Assembly: GCA_022592445.1 (NCBI GenBank)
Contig: JABYQR010000557.1
Location: forward strand, 1 to 20,182
DNA: 20,182 nucleotides
Direction: 5' to 3'
Origin: Cytidiella melzeri
Taxonomy: Eukaryota > Basidiomycota > Agaricomycetes > Polyporales > Irpicaceae
Shown piece after piece: positions 11,144 through 20,182 of this stretch. The notes beneath the pieces are model-generated. The model made no database searches. It was not told the DNA's origin and worked only from the letters and a program-made list of their open reading frames with translations. The translations under genes were made by a program, and so were the position numbers. Numbering within the stretch: the first letter of the stretch is position 1; every line of letters begins with the position of its first letter.

Positions 11144-14100
11144 TCAATTATTCACGCCATGTTCCGCGCCCGAGTTGCTCCGGGGGAGCGATATCGAAGA
11201 AATCGACGGTCGTAGTGGCGTGACAGATGGCGTGCCTCCCCTTGAAACCAGAGGATTGCGGACTTGCGTGAGCCTCTTGGTTTGCTGCAAATCTAGCTTG
11301 CCTCGCTGCTTGCGAACGTCTTCATCTTTGAACTTGACTGAAGAGGCGATCTCTAGGAATGCGTCGGCAGAGGTAGGAAGCATAGAGGCTGGAGGATGTA
11401 GAAGCGTGCGCAGAATCGTATCCCGATCGGAGCAATGGACTACAGAGGACTTGCAACATTGGATGATGGCGAGCCCAACGCGATAGAGGAAAGTTATCCC
11501 TAGAGATAGTTCAGCAGCATTACTGCGTTTAAATGAAGGACTATACCTTCAAACAAAAAAATGTCCCAAACTCGCTGAGAATGATCAAAAGGGAGGGCCT
11601 CTAAGAACAAAGCCGTGAACCTAACGAAACAATGGTCAATATTCTGAATAGTATAACGCATTGCAGCGTACCATGGCCGGCATAAGCTGATGGGGGGAAT
11701 GTCCATTTCACTGAAGATTTTCTTCGCCAAATTTGGCTCGATGGCTTCCAGCGCCTTGGCGAACAGCGTAGCGTCGACCTCAAGCTGGGAACGACTGGGA
11801 GAAAAGTACGGTCGCAGATGACAATCCATCATGGACACGAACGTCCAAAATGCGTCTTCCTCCGGCGACTGCAATAGGAGACGCCCAGCAATCACTGTGA
11901 GACCTGTTTATTGTTAGCCACAGCTTAACCGCATGCATTTCACTTCAAGAACACACCTCGACTGTACTGTGTGTCCGGAACCATCGAGAAGTACGCCTGC
12001 AAGAGGTTCATAAGTGAACCGTCAAGCAGCTGCGACTCCTCGGCGAAGACCCTTTGCACGTCGCGCTCGATGTTCACAGACGCAGGTACCCTGTCTCGCA
12101 TGATCAGTTTTGTATACAAGTTGTCCATCCTCTTCGCCTTGCTATCGGCCAGATGAGCCCAGACCAGATACCGTACCGACGCCGGAACACCTTCGTATAG
12201 CAGCTTCCGGACCTTCTTGCTCTTCCGGGCCTGAGAAGCAGGGTTTGATGCCATGGTTGTAATCCATCGAAGTTCCCGTTGACGGTGCGCTTCGACGTCC
12301 TGCAAATCCGGTGAGCTGGCAGGCGGAGACGACGGCTGCTGAGGTAACGCCGTTTGACCTGATTTTGTACGCGAGCTAAACCCCGATAAGATTGACAACG
12401 CTGGACTAGAAGAGCGCAGAGCGTTTCCTATATCCGGTCGTACTGGACTAGCAAGTGGAGACATAGGAGGGTCCTCGTCAATGATCGTCAATTGCTGAAC
12501 GGACGGAATCACCAGCTCGAAGTCAACGTCCTTCACATGAACGGTAGGCTGCTCCGCCAGTACCTCGCTTTGGTTGACGCTCAGTGTGGGGCTCCTTTCG
12601 TCGGTATGACTCGACCGTTCGCCACCTCTGATCTTCAAAGTGGGAAGTGATAGTTTAGACCTAAGAGATGGCATTGAAGGCCCCGAAGCCGTGTTACTGG
12701 AGACATGAGCATCACTGTGGTGCGTAGTATCAGAATCTCCAGACTTCCGCCCTTGCGTAGACGAGCGAGACGGTGAATGATCCCGACCACCTGATTGTTG
12801 GTTGGAAGCAAAAGTGGAAGAACGACTGTGGCGAATAATGTTTTGAACAGGAAAGAACTTCAATGGAGATGTCGGCGAAGTGGGCGATGTCCCCAAAGAG
12901 CCAGACCTGCTCACAGGCGATTTGGCAGACTGTGCGTCCTCTTGTAGAGAGGCTGGTTCGGTAACGGGTGAAGCGAGAGTCAGATTAGAGATGTCCGTTG
13001 ACATACCCTGGACAGGCGGTCCAGCATCAAACGGTAGAGGAGATATCGGGGACCGAGCTTGAGAGAGAGAGGCTGGTTGCTGAGATAGTGGACTAGGCGG
13101 GGCGCGCGTACGGTTTAAAGCAGCTACCACGTTATTCGAAGGCATGGACAACGGCGACGGCTTATGCTGTTGTCGAGACGTGGCCGAGCTAACGGACGAC
13201 GATACAATAGTTGATTTCGACCGGCTAACCACTAGCGGCGCTACATGCTGCTTAAGCTCTGAGCTACAACTCAATGAATCATGAGCAGCTGTGTCAAGAT
13301 CATAGTAACAGGCGCACCTTTGATCTGCGGTAGCAAGGCCCTTGTGGCCAGACGTATCGAAATCGGAGAAGGACCTCGAGCGTGGACGTATAGAGGGAGT
13401 CTGAGGGAAGAAGTTCGGGCGAGGTATTGGTTTGTTTGACGACATAGACATCTGCTGTCCATCGAGAGCATCAGCTTCGGGTTGCAAAACAGGTGCAGAT
13501 GGCTTCGGGTGATGAGCAGGTATATTATTTTGTGGCACCAGAGAAAAAGAAACAGGCACAGGGCCGACGGAGGTTGCCAGATCTCTGTCGAACTGAGCAT
13601 AAATAGTGACTATTCTCGGTCGGAATGGATCACCGAACGCGGACAGCGCCAAGTGTAGCGTGTGCGCAACAGAACCTGGAGGTGGCCCGTCAGAGAAAGA
13701 CTGTCCAGCGACGACAGGTGTTCGGCCGTACATGGGTCCGTTAGGAACCTCAGCCGGTTTGGGTGCGTGTGGATGAGGGAGAAATAAGCTGCGACGGACA
13801 AATGCGCTTGTCCGACTTGATGAACTGCTGGCAGCCCCCTGCTCTACTGAAGCTCGAGGTATAGGAACATTTGTAGTTGCATCCGCGGCCGACGCTTCTG
13901 TAGATGGCGTGAGAGTGTAAGGCGGGGGAGGCGCTTGGTTCACAACAATGTACGTGGTCTCTATCATCTTTTTCTTCTCTTCAGCAGCTGAGAATGACGT
14001 CGAGGATGTCGATGGGGAGTGCTGCGCAGCCGTGTCTATTGAAGTGTCGAGCTGTCCTTCGTCGTCGTCTACAACTATCGGCTGAGACGACAACCGAGCC

Positions 14101-15857
14101 TTTCCTCGTAGGTCAGGCTGAAGGTCAGCGAATGTCGATTCGATCGCCCTTGTAGCAGGTACTGATCCCTTGCTCCTCTCCAGCCGCTGTCTAAGAGCAG
14201 TTGCAGCGCCCCCAGGAACAGCAGAATAAAGCGGCGCAGTAGATGGAGTAGAGGTAGGAGACAAGTAAGTGGGTGACTGCGCATCAGGCGAGGACAAAGG
14301 CGAGTGAAATGCTGAGTGGAGCAGCGGAGAGGAGGACGGAAAAGACTGCGTTGTGCTAGAGGGCATTCGCGTGTGATTCGACAGTGTAAGATCCAATGGC
14401 GGAGGAATGTGACGACTAGACGTTCCAATATCTGCAGGATTAGCGGTCTCTGCGGCGAGTGAGTCCGCCGGCTGCACAGTTTGTTTCACGTCTTCGATAG
14501 ATGACGAGGCTGTCGTAATTAACCCCAGTCTGTCTCGCGCGGAACCCGCACCATGCCTCATGCTGTCTAGACTTGGTCGATGGCTGTCCGAAATAGGAAG
14601 AGGGGGCGCGTCGAGTCCTAATCCCGATGCCACAGTATGCAAAGATCCTTTTGAGAACCGCGACATTTTCGATGCCATGGAAGCTCTTGAATAACGATAG
14701 TTGTCGTAGATGTCTGATGCACCGTCCCACTCATCGCTACCGTAATCAGAACTAACATTAGAGGGCTGTTGCGAGGTGCGTGACGGTGATTGTCTACCCC
14801 TTGACTCATTGCGCGTCGAACCGAGGGAGTAGACAGAAGATCTCGGAGAACGATCTGTGACCTGTGCGACAATTCCAGACGAGACGCGTTCGTCAACAGT
14901 GGAAACGCTTCCCGAAAGGCTGTGAACCGACATGCCATCATCGACCTCGCCGTTCACAAAATCCCGCAAGAGAGATAGCCCAATAGCCGACGTGCCTTCG
15001 GAGACATCGAATGAGATGTGCGTGCTAGGTTCCGAGTCGGTGTAGGATGGATCATCGTCAATGAGGTCATCTGTGTAAAGCAGGGCGTTCTCCTCGGCTT
15101 CGGACTGCTTGTGCTCATACACGGAGTCGTCGTCTTGAGTTGGGATGTCGACAATTCTTACAGGACCCGTCGTAGACTGTTCTATCTGAAACTCCGCTGG
15201 TGTACGTGGGGTGGAGTCTACTGTGGTAGATGTTGAAGAGTGACTGACGCAACGCAAGTGATCGAGCTGCGAGTGGGGAGACGACGGAAGCGAGGCCGAA
15301 GGCAAGGCACTCGACATCAAGTTGGATGTTTCAGCGGCGGGAGCGGCAGCCACAGGATGGCTGGGCGAGGTCCGTCGAGTGGCATGTGGAAGAGACGGAG
15401 AGTCACGGTGGGCGAGGGCAGAGAGCGATTCGCGACCTTGTGCAGACGGCGGGCGAGAGGATGAACGAGACAAGGAGCGTGAGTTGCGTTTCGTCATGAC
15501 TGGACGCTTCAGTCGCGAGAGAAAGCGGACATTTGAGGCATTAAATCTGCCGACAACGCCTTCACAGTAACCCTAAGAATTTCGTTGAGCTCGATTTGTG
15601 TCTGTGCAACTCGGGCGAACGTACGAGATACAGATCCTCGTGAGCCGTAAGCTGCATGAGAACCACGATTTCGTCGTCCTAAAGATATGAGACATGAGTC
15701 TGCAAGCATGGTGCATGGTTGAGGAATGATTACCACGCACCCTCAGAAACATCAAGTCCTCGTCTTCCTCTGCAATACAGTCCTGCACTGCGACACACTT
15801 TCCGATGCCACCTTTCGCTGCAAACCGAGTCCATCGTCCCAGCTCATTTGCGTCCAT
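11144..15857 (-). CDS. SH3-TBC protein, putative Rab GTPase-activating protein (1482 aa)
   Basis: TBC domains speed GTP hydrolysis by Rab GTPases in membrane traffic. Six exons fit in phase: 15857-15741, 15678-15625, 15572-11957, 11903-11672, 11620-11547 and 11499-11144. The ATG at 15497 is internal: the two small upstream exons read straight into it. Residues 20-75 form an SH3-like fold (AVQDC, EEDEDLMFLRDDEI, GYCEGVVGRFNASNV), though the usual Trp pair is Tyr-Cys, so classic PxxP binding is doubtful. About 80-1150 is Ser/Pro/Thr-rich and probably disordered. The TBC domain spans about 1180-1420: GVPASVRYLVW, IERDVQR with Arg finger R1231, then YSRG (1260-1263) where YCQG is usual, and RVWDIFLFEG (1356-1365). 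The tail to 1482 is basic and Ser-rich. The target Rab cannot be told from the sequence. Confidence 0.92.
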
Positions 15858-16060
15858 TCTACCACATTGGTTGTGCTGTGCCTGATTGTGAGCGTGCCTT
15901 TGAGCAGGTTAACGTTGAAGGTTGAGAAAGATCGAGAGAGAAAGTTTGACGCTTGGCGGCGGTATTGGCTTCAGCGTCCACCGCAACCACATTGCCGCAT
16001 AGCGGCAGACGCACGACCGCTATGCGGCGGGCGCCAATGCGGTTAATTATAAGGGAACGA
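15858..16060 (-). promoter_or_regulatory. Promoter region of the SH3-TBC gene
   Basis: CCAAT motifs read on the minus strand at 15866-15870 and 15964-15968, and on the plus strand at about 16033-16037. A GC-rich palindrome sits between them (separate entry). No TATA box lies within the first 150 bp upstream of the ATG, but TA-rich runs follow at about 16089-16102. Confidence 0.35.
15994..16028. repeat. 12-bp inverted repeat with 11-nt loop
   Basis: GCCGCATAGCGG at 15994-16005 is the reverse complement of CCGCTATGCGGC at 16017-16028. Outside it the similarity continues imperfectly (AACCACATTG on the left against the complement of CAATGCGGTT on the right, with an 8-nt gap). It lies about 137-171 bp upstream of the SH3-TBC start codon. 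Confidence 0.75.
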
Positions 16061-16655
16061 TAAATAAGTGACAGGGAATAGCGAGTAAAAATATATATAT
16101 AGTGTAACATGGTCCTAACAGCTACTTTATATATGTATGCTTGGCACAACCCATGCAAGTGTGATTTCATGCGCAAAGGGCAGGCATATATAATCAGGTA
16201 ATGTTTCTCTCAGTAAATTATGCCTGTTGCTACAAGGAAGCCTTACTGAAGCTATGCTGTAGTGCTGTGTGCTTGTGTGACACAAAGCTTTCACACTAAC
16301 TTGAAGCTCAGGCTCACGCTCTTCTTGGTGCACACCAACATCATCTTGTAGATCACAATTTGAAGGTGCAACCTCTGACCTTTAGCACAACATGTTGGCC
16401 CTGCTGTTATTCTGGTATTGGCAGCCAATACTTCTCCTGATTGACTCTCCCCAATTGGGTCAAGTCTGTCTGTGTGATAACTGCCAGGTGACAAATCCCA
16501 CAGTGAGAAAGCTATGCCACAGTACAGTACAGGGACTGAGTGCCACGGTGTTCCATCTGACAACCTCTGGTTGTGGAACAGTTATGATGAGGCATGTCAC
16601 TGAATATATGTAGACATCTTGTGTATGAAAGTACAGTATAGCTATGCCTTGTGGC
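16061..16655. other. Unassigned AT-rich stretch, no gene seen
   Basis: Several short TA-rich runs (about 16089-16102, 16126-16137, 16184-16191) occur, with scattered short open frames on both strands that resemble nothing I know. On the minus strand this DNA lay directly downstream of the unidentified frame at 17381-17920 before the solo LTR inserted, so part may be its 3' flank. Confidence 0.3.
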
Positions 16656-17380
16656 TGTCACAGATTTCAATGTTTCTACAAGACTTGCCTTACCAGGCAA
16701 CGGTATTATTGGGAATATTTAAGCGCTTGTCAAGCGCTTATCCAGCGCTTATCCGGCGTCTATTTAGGCGCTTATCCAGCGCTTATCTGGCGATTATCAG
16801 GCGCCTATTCCGGCGCTTATTCTCAGTGCCTATCAATTGATGCGCTGATGCGCCTTCTGTCTCTGATGCGCTGATGCACTCCTTTCCTTATCTGTGTATC
16901 ACATGATAGAACTCTCTGGAACATTGTGGAACTTGCTGGAACTATGATGTCATAGTATAGAACATTCCATTAGATGATGTCATAGCTCATAGAACCTTCT
17001 GGAAAAGTCTAGCCTTGTCTTAGAACAAGCTAGAACAAGTCTAGCCTTGGAGCTGGGTCATGGGGTCAGGTCATGGGGACAATTGCTATTGGTTGATTAT
17101 TGAAGTGGCACCACTAGGGCATAGGGCATGCTTAGTAAGGTAGATTACTTCGCTTACTCATGTAGGTATTAGGGGTCTTAGGGTAGTACCTGGGGTCCTC
17201 CCCTTCATGTATATATAGAGGCACTCCTGAGGGCATATCCCCTCAGTCTTATCCACTCTGTTGATAAAGGGCTACTCTGTACTCCCTAGTACTTCGCTCA
17301 CCACACCTCTTACTCTCTATCTCATTATCTCCCCCTCAAGTATAACACTTATTTGGTGAGTAGTAACCTTAACTGTTACA
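16656..17380 (+). mobile_element. Solo LTR (725 bp) of the same gypsy family as 1534-2662
   Basis: It begins TGTCACAG and ends AACTGTTACA. No polypurine tract or internal region adjoins it, so it is a solo LTR left by LTR-LTR recombination. The flanking pentamers are GTGGC (16651-16655) and GTAGC (17381-17385), a 5-bp target duplication with one later change. It keeps the TATATATAG box (17210-17218) in its uninterrupted form, and a fuller GCGCTTATC-type array (about 16722-16833). It is in the same orientation as the copy at 1534-2662. Confidence 0.88.
16722..16833 (+). repeat. Degenerate GCGCTTATC tandem array in the LTR
   Basis: Roughly ten imperfect units of 9-12 bp built on GCGCTTATC(C/T)(A/G) lie in the promoter-proximal half of the LTR. 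The copy at 1600-1690 is shorter and has lost many of its CpG steps. Confidence 0.7.
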
Positions 17381-17920
17381 GTAGCATGCTACTTTGACTG
17401 GCCTAGGAGCAATATGATGTTTTGGCTTTCGTTTATGATGACCCTCAGACACCTCTGACCTCCTTGCTTGTGTATTTTCTGGCTCAACAACATAGAAAGG
17501 GCCACGCTTGAAATACATGTTAGTAAGGCCAACAGCAATACAGTCTTTGCCTCCTACCTGCATTGCTTCATCTTCATCTTCAGGTACAAAATCTCCATGA
17601 TTCCAGTGAGTAGGCAAATCCAGGTAAGGATTCCAGCGTTCTTGGTGATCTCCCACATCTAATCCCCACTGTTGATAGCCAGCAATACCTGCCTCAACTG
17701 AGCAGACAAACATGCGTTCCTCAAGTAAAGACAAGCACTCATGATCAACATCCACACAGAATCCAGTGTCTTTTGAAGCTATAGCTCTTGTTTGATAGTT
17801 CCAGGCACACTTGAGTGTATATGCTTGTAGCTCAGCAGCATCAGCATAAAGTGGGTAGGTTGGGTCCCGTCGGATTTGGAATTGCTGACGATGTCGCGGA
17901 GCGACTGCTGCTATACTGCT
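17381..17920 (-). pseudogene. Unidentified protein-coding exon broken by a solo LTR
   Basis: One minus-strand frame is open from above 17950 down through 17381 with no stop, and reads like real protein: a segment with YPLYADAAEL, CVDVDHECLSLLEER and HWNHGDFVPEDEDEA, then a basic end (GHHKRKPKHH). There is no in-frame ATG, so it is probably an internal or last exon; acceptor-like TTTAG/TATAG sequences lie near 17905-17925. The solo LTR at 16656-17380 cuts it and supplies a new TAA four codons into the LTR. In the DNA on the far side a TAG would have followed within three codons, so little C-terminal sequence was lost. I do not recognise the family. Confidence 0.5.
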
Positions 17921-18033
17921 AAACCCTAAACAAGGGCAGAGAAGAGGGGGAGTGGAAGTGGAAGTGGATCTCCAACAACGACAACGAGGTCAAAGTCGAT
18001 GATGAGCAGGCAAGCAGGCTCAGAGGCCGGATA

Positions 18034-18114
18034 CTAGCAGTGCAAATGACAGAGTTAATAAGATATGATACTAAGTTACATGCAGTAACTCACCTAGCAG
18101 TGCAAATGACAGAG
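18034..18114 (-). repeat. 21-bp direct repeats framing a donor-to-acceptor segment at an LTR end
   Basis: 18034-18054 and 18094-18114 are identical 21-mers, 60 bp apart. Read on the minus strand, GTGAGT (18093-18088) follows the first copy immediately, a TTAAC branch-like motif precedes the second copy, and that copy ends in CTAG at 18034. The segment 18034-18093 thus looks like a 60-nt intron whose 3' end is the second repeat. Confidence 0.6.
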
Positions 18115-18224
18115 AGGTCAAGATGCAGAGCTAGGGAGGGTAAGGGCTACTATATATACTGTGGCTGGGTGGTCTGTGCACAAGTTCCCACACTAGGGAC
18201 TGGAGTAACTGTGGGGCTGGAGTA

Positions 18225-18418
18225 ACAATAGAACAATAAGGGACCAGGGTAGCTGTCAAAGACCAGGGTACGTAGAACAATAGAGCTAGAACAATAAGAC
18301 AATAGAACAATAGAAACTGGAACAATAGAACAATAGAAACTGGAACAATAGAACAATAGAAACTGGGGAATCCCTGGGGAATCCCTAACAATGGAAGGAG
18401 AACAATAGAACAATAGCC
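18225..18418 (-). repeat. GAACAATA-based minisatellite inside the LTR
   Basis: Runs of GAACAATA units are arranged into repeats of about 23 bp (GAAACTGGAACAATA plus GAACAATA), clearest at 18290-18368, followed by a doubled GGGGAATCCCT. They lie within the LTR at 18047-18622. Confidence 0.75.
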
Positions 18419-18501
18419 TAGGTTGATCTGGAACCGCTCCAGATTGAGTCTAGGGTTTGGGTCTGGACTATTGATAAATAAGGCAGGATGTCACGTGACC
18501 C

Positions 18502-18515
18502 GGGTTAGGGTTAGG
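18502..18515. repeat. Short interstitial telomere-like repeat
   Basis: GGGTTAGGGTTAGG, two units of the TTAGGG telomere repeat common in filamentous fungi, next to CACGTG (18492-18497). It lies in the LTR and may be chance. Confidence 0.5.
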
Positions 18516-18622
18516 TCCGGTAACATTCCTAGCCGGAAAATAAGCGCTCTAGATAGGCGCCTAAGGCTGTAAACTGGTGACATTGTTGGAAAAATCCGGT
18601 CTCTGTTGGACTATCCATGTCA

Positions 18623-18634
18623 TTACCCCCCTCC
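18623..18634 (-). other. Polypurine tract of the second gypsy element
   Basis: AGGAGGGGGG followed by TAA on the minus strand, between the chromodomain stop codon and the LTR start. Confidence 0.7.
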
Positions 18635-18640
18635 TAAAAT

Positions 18641-20182
18641 TCATCGCCTCGATGAACTAAGACCAGGGACTCTACCATCTGCCCACTCGAGGTCAGATGC
18701 AATAGCTTCTGTGATGTTCTTCAACGGTTTCCAAGGAATGGAGTCGAAGAGTGCTTTGGGCAATTTCTGAGGTGCGTTGGTATGTCTGGCGTGGAACTCT
18801 GCAATGCTCTCTTTTGCATTGGTCAGATTTACTGCAGGTTCCCACGTTACATCGCCTTCTCCATAGCCTTTCCATTTGACTAGGTACTGCATTTGCTTCC
18901 GATAGATCCGACTGTCTAGGATCTTCTCGACTTCATAGACTTGTTGATCATCTACTATGATCGGTACTGGTGGTTCTGGTATGAGGCCGTTTACTTCGTT
19001 TCCTCGATACGGAGATAGCCGTTCGACGTTGATGTTGTCGTGAATACGATATCCGGATTTGAGTTTGATCCGATATGTATGTTCACCGGTCTTCTGAAGA
19101 ACTGTGAAGGGACCAAGCTGTCTAGGCCCTAGCTTGTCAGACTGCTGATGTACTTTGACGTTCTTGGAAGACAACCACACGAGGTCCCCTTCCTTGAAGA
19201 CTGGAGTAGCTCTACGGGTGTATCTGGAAGCTTCGGCCATCTTTTCCTTAGAGAGACGCGAGGCAGCTTCGGCTTCTGCCCGAACCTGTCTGAGCTTTTC
19301 TAGGCGTGCGTCTAGATTTGGCATACGACTTTGACGACCAATAGGAATGGTAAAGTCCGGTAGATACCCGTACATGACTTCAAATGGAGAGTGCTGAGTA
19401 GATGAGTTGACCCGGGAGTTGATGGCGAATTCAGCCACTGGGATGTATTCTGCCCAATCATCTTGTCGTTGGTCAACAAAGAGTTCGTAGAATCTTTTCT
19501 ACCTCTTGATTGGTTCTTTCCGTTTGACCATTGGCCTGAGGGTGGTAGGCGGTAGTCATGGCGCCAGTGATGCCTAGCCGTTTGTACAACGCTTGCATGA
19601 CACGAGCTGCAAACTGGGGTCCTCTATCGGATATAAACTGTCGGGGAATGCCGTGGAGCCTGAACACCTCTCTGATGTGAAGGTCGGCTATACCGTCTGC
19701 TGTGACCGTAGACTGAGTTGGAATTACATGTGTTTGCTTGCTGTACAAGTCTGTGTACACGGCAATCATGTCAAAACCTTTACTGCGTGGGAGTGGTCCG
19801 ACTAAGTCTACACCAACCACCTGCCAAGGTCCGTCTGGTACTTCGATAGGCTGTATTGGGGCAACCGGGTGCTGTGCTGATTTGGTTCGCTGACACTTGT
19901 CACATCCGAGGACGTATTGTTCTACAAATGATGCCATACGAGGCCACCAATAGTGCCGTGTTACTAGTTCCAGGGTTGCGTGTTTACCAGGATGTCCTGC
20001 TGGTAGTGCATCGTGGCATCGACGTACAATCTCCTTTCGGACTTCTCGATCTTTAGGAATGTACAGCTTTCCTTTGTAGTACACCAGTCCGCTGTCTTCT
20101 TCCCACTCTAGTCCACCATCTGTCAACTTCCGGGGTCCGTCCTTCTTTAGCTTGGCTAATCCCTGAACCACCTCTGCTTCTC
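18641..20182 (-). pseudogene. Ty3/gypsy pol, integrase with chromodomain, frameshifted and cut by the window end
   Basis: The reading runs off the window at 20182. In order: an integrase H2C2 zinc-binding segment (HDALPAGH, then CDKCQRT); the catalytic core with all three acidic residues of D,D-35-E (VGVDLVGP, ISDRGPQF, and the Glu of QTERTNQEVE); the C-terminal region; and a chromodomain (YEVEKILDSRIY, YLVKWKGYG, TWEPAVNL), ending at the stop at 18641. Near 19490, just after NQEVEK, the frame shifts by one base: 20171-19473 ends there and 19438-18641 carries on in another frame. The break lies a few residues past the active-site Glu. Either this copy is decayed or there is a base error. It is a different family from the chromodomain fragment at 1015-1386. 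Confidence 0.88.

Larger units (their letters stand above)
18047..18622 (-). mobile_element. 3' LTR of a second Ty3/gypsy element
   Basis: Read on the minus strand it starts TGACATGG at 18622, right after a polypurine tract and TAA, and probably ends CTCTGTCA at 18047, giving 576 bp. The end was chosen because its sequence (GGTGAGT..GTAACTTAG..AACTCTGTCA) parallels the end of the other LTR family. The alternative end at 18107 would give 516 bp. A TATATATA box lies at about 18151-18158. It contains a minisatellite and two telomere-like repeats. Being the only LTR of this element in the window, it has no testable target duplication. Confidence 0.6.

Noticed and set aside
15497..15497. ATG at 15497 as the start of the TBC protein
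   Set aside because: The exon extends upstream in frame to 15572 and joins two further exons that complete an SH3-like domain.
18270..18418. CRISPR-like array
   Set aside because: The repeats are contiguous minisatellite units without unique spacers, inside a eukaryotic LTR.

Overview
The window looks like a filamentous basidiomycete (Agaricomycotina-type) nuclear genome. The three real genes carry many very short GT-AG introns (46-62 nt) with fungal splice sites. The repeats include chromodomain-bearing Ty3/gypsy (chromovirus-type) retrotransposons and CACTA-like non-autonomous DNA transposons. The organism assignment is inference from gene architecture; no marker gene settles it.

Layout. 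1-4304 is a nested transposon graveyard. It holds the terminal 652 bp of a palindromic CACTA-like element, an LTR-like promoter/leader piece, the 3' tail of a gypsy pol (chromodomain), its polypurine tract and 3' LTR (1534-2662), a 423-bp foldback MITE inserted in that LTR right after its TATA box, and a complete 1359-bp palindromic CACTA-like element (2946-4304) with a TTC target duplication. 4553-15857 is a compact block of three genes, all on the minus strand. In transcriptional order these are a 1482-aa SH3-TBC Rab-GAP-like protein, a 1263-aa six-BRCT protein of the Rtt107/Brc1/PTIP type, and a 524-aa M17 leucyl aminopeptidase with a mitochondrial-looking leader. I assembled full exon models for all three and the reading phase closes exactly in each. 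15858-16655 is promoter and unassigned AT-rich DNA. 16656-17380 is a solo LTR of the same family as 1534-2662, inserted in an unidentified minus-strand reading frame. 18047-20182 is the 3' part of a second, different gypsy element on the minus strand (LTR, polypurine tract, integrase and chromodomain, with one frameshift).

Functionally the three genes form no obvious pathway (membrane traffic, DNA-damage signalling, peptide turnover); they are simply neighbours in tandem. The most unusual observations are: (i) an intron-like architecture at the 3' ends of two unrelated LTR-type sequences, in which a 20-21 bp direct repeat sits immediately before a consensus 5' splice site and again forms the 3' end of the predicted intron; (ii) a MITE whose exact empty site is present in the solo LTR; (iii) two near-identical inverted arms of a palindromic CACTA-like element; (iv) a TBC domain that keeps its Arg finger but has Arg where the Gln finger should be; (v) same-orientation LTRs of one family bracketing the gene block.
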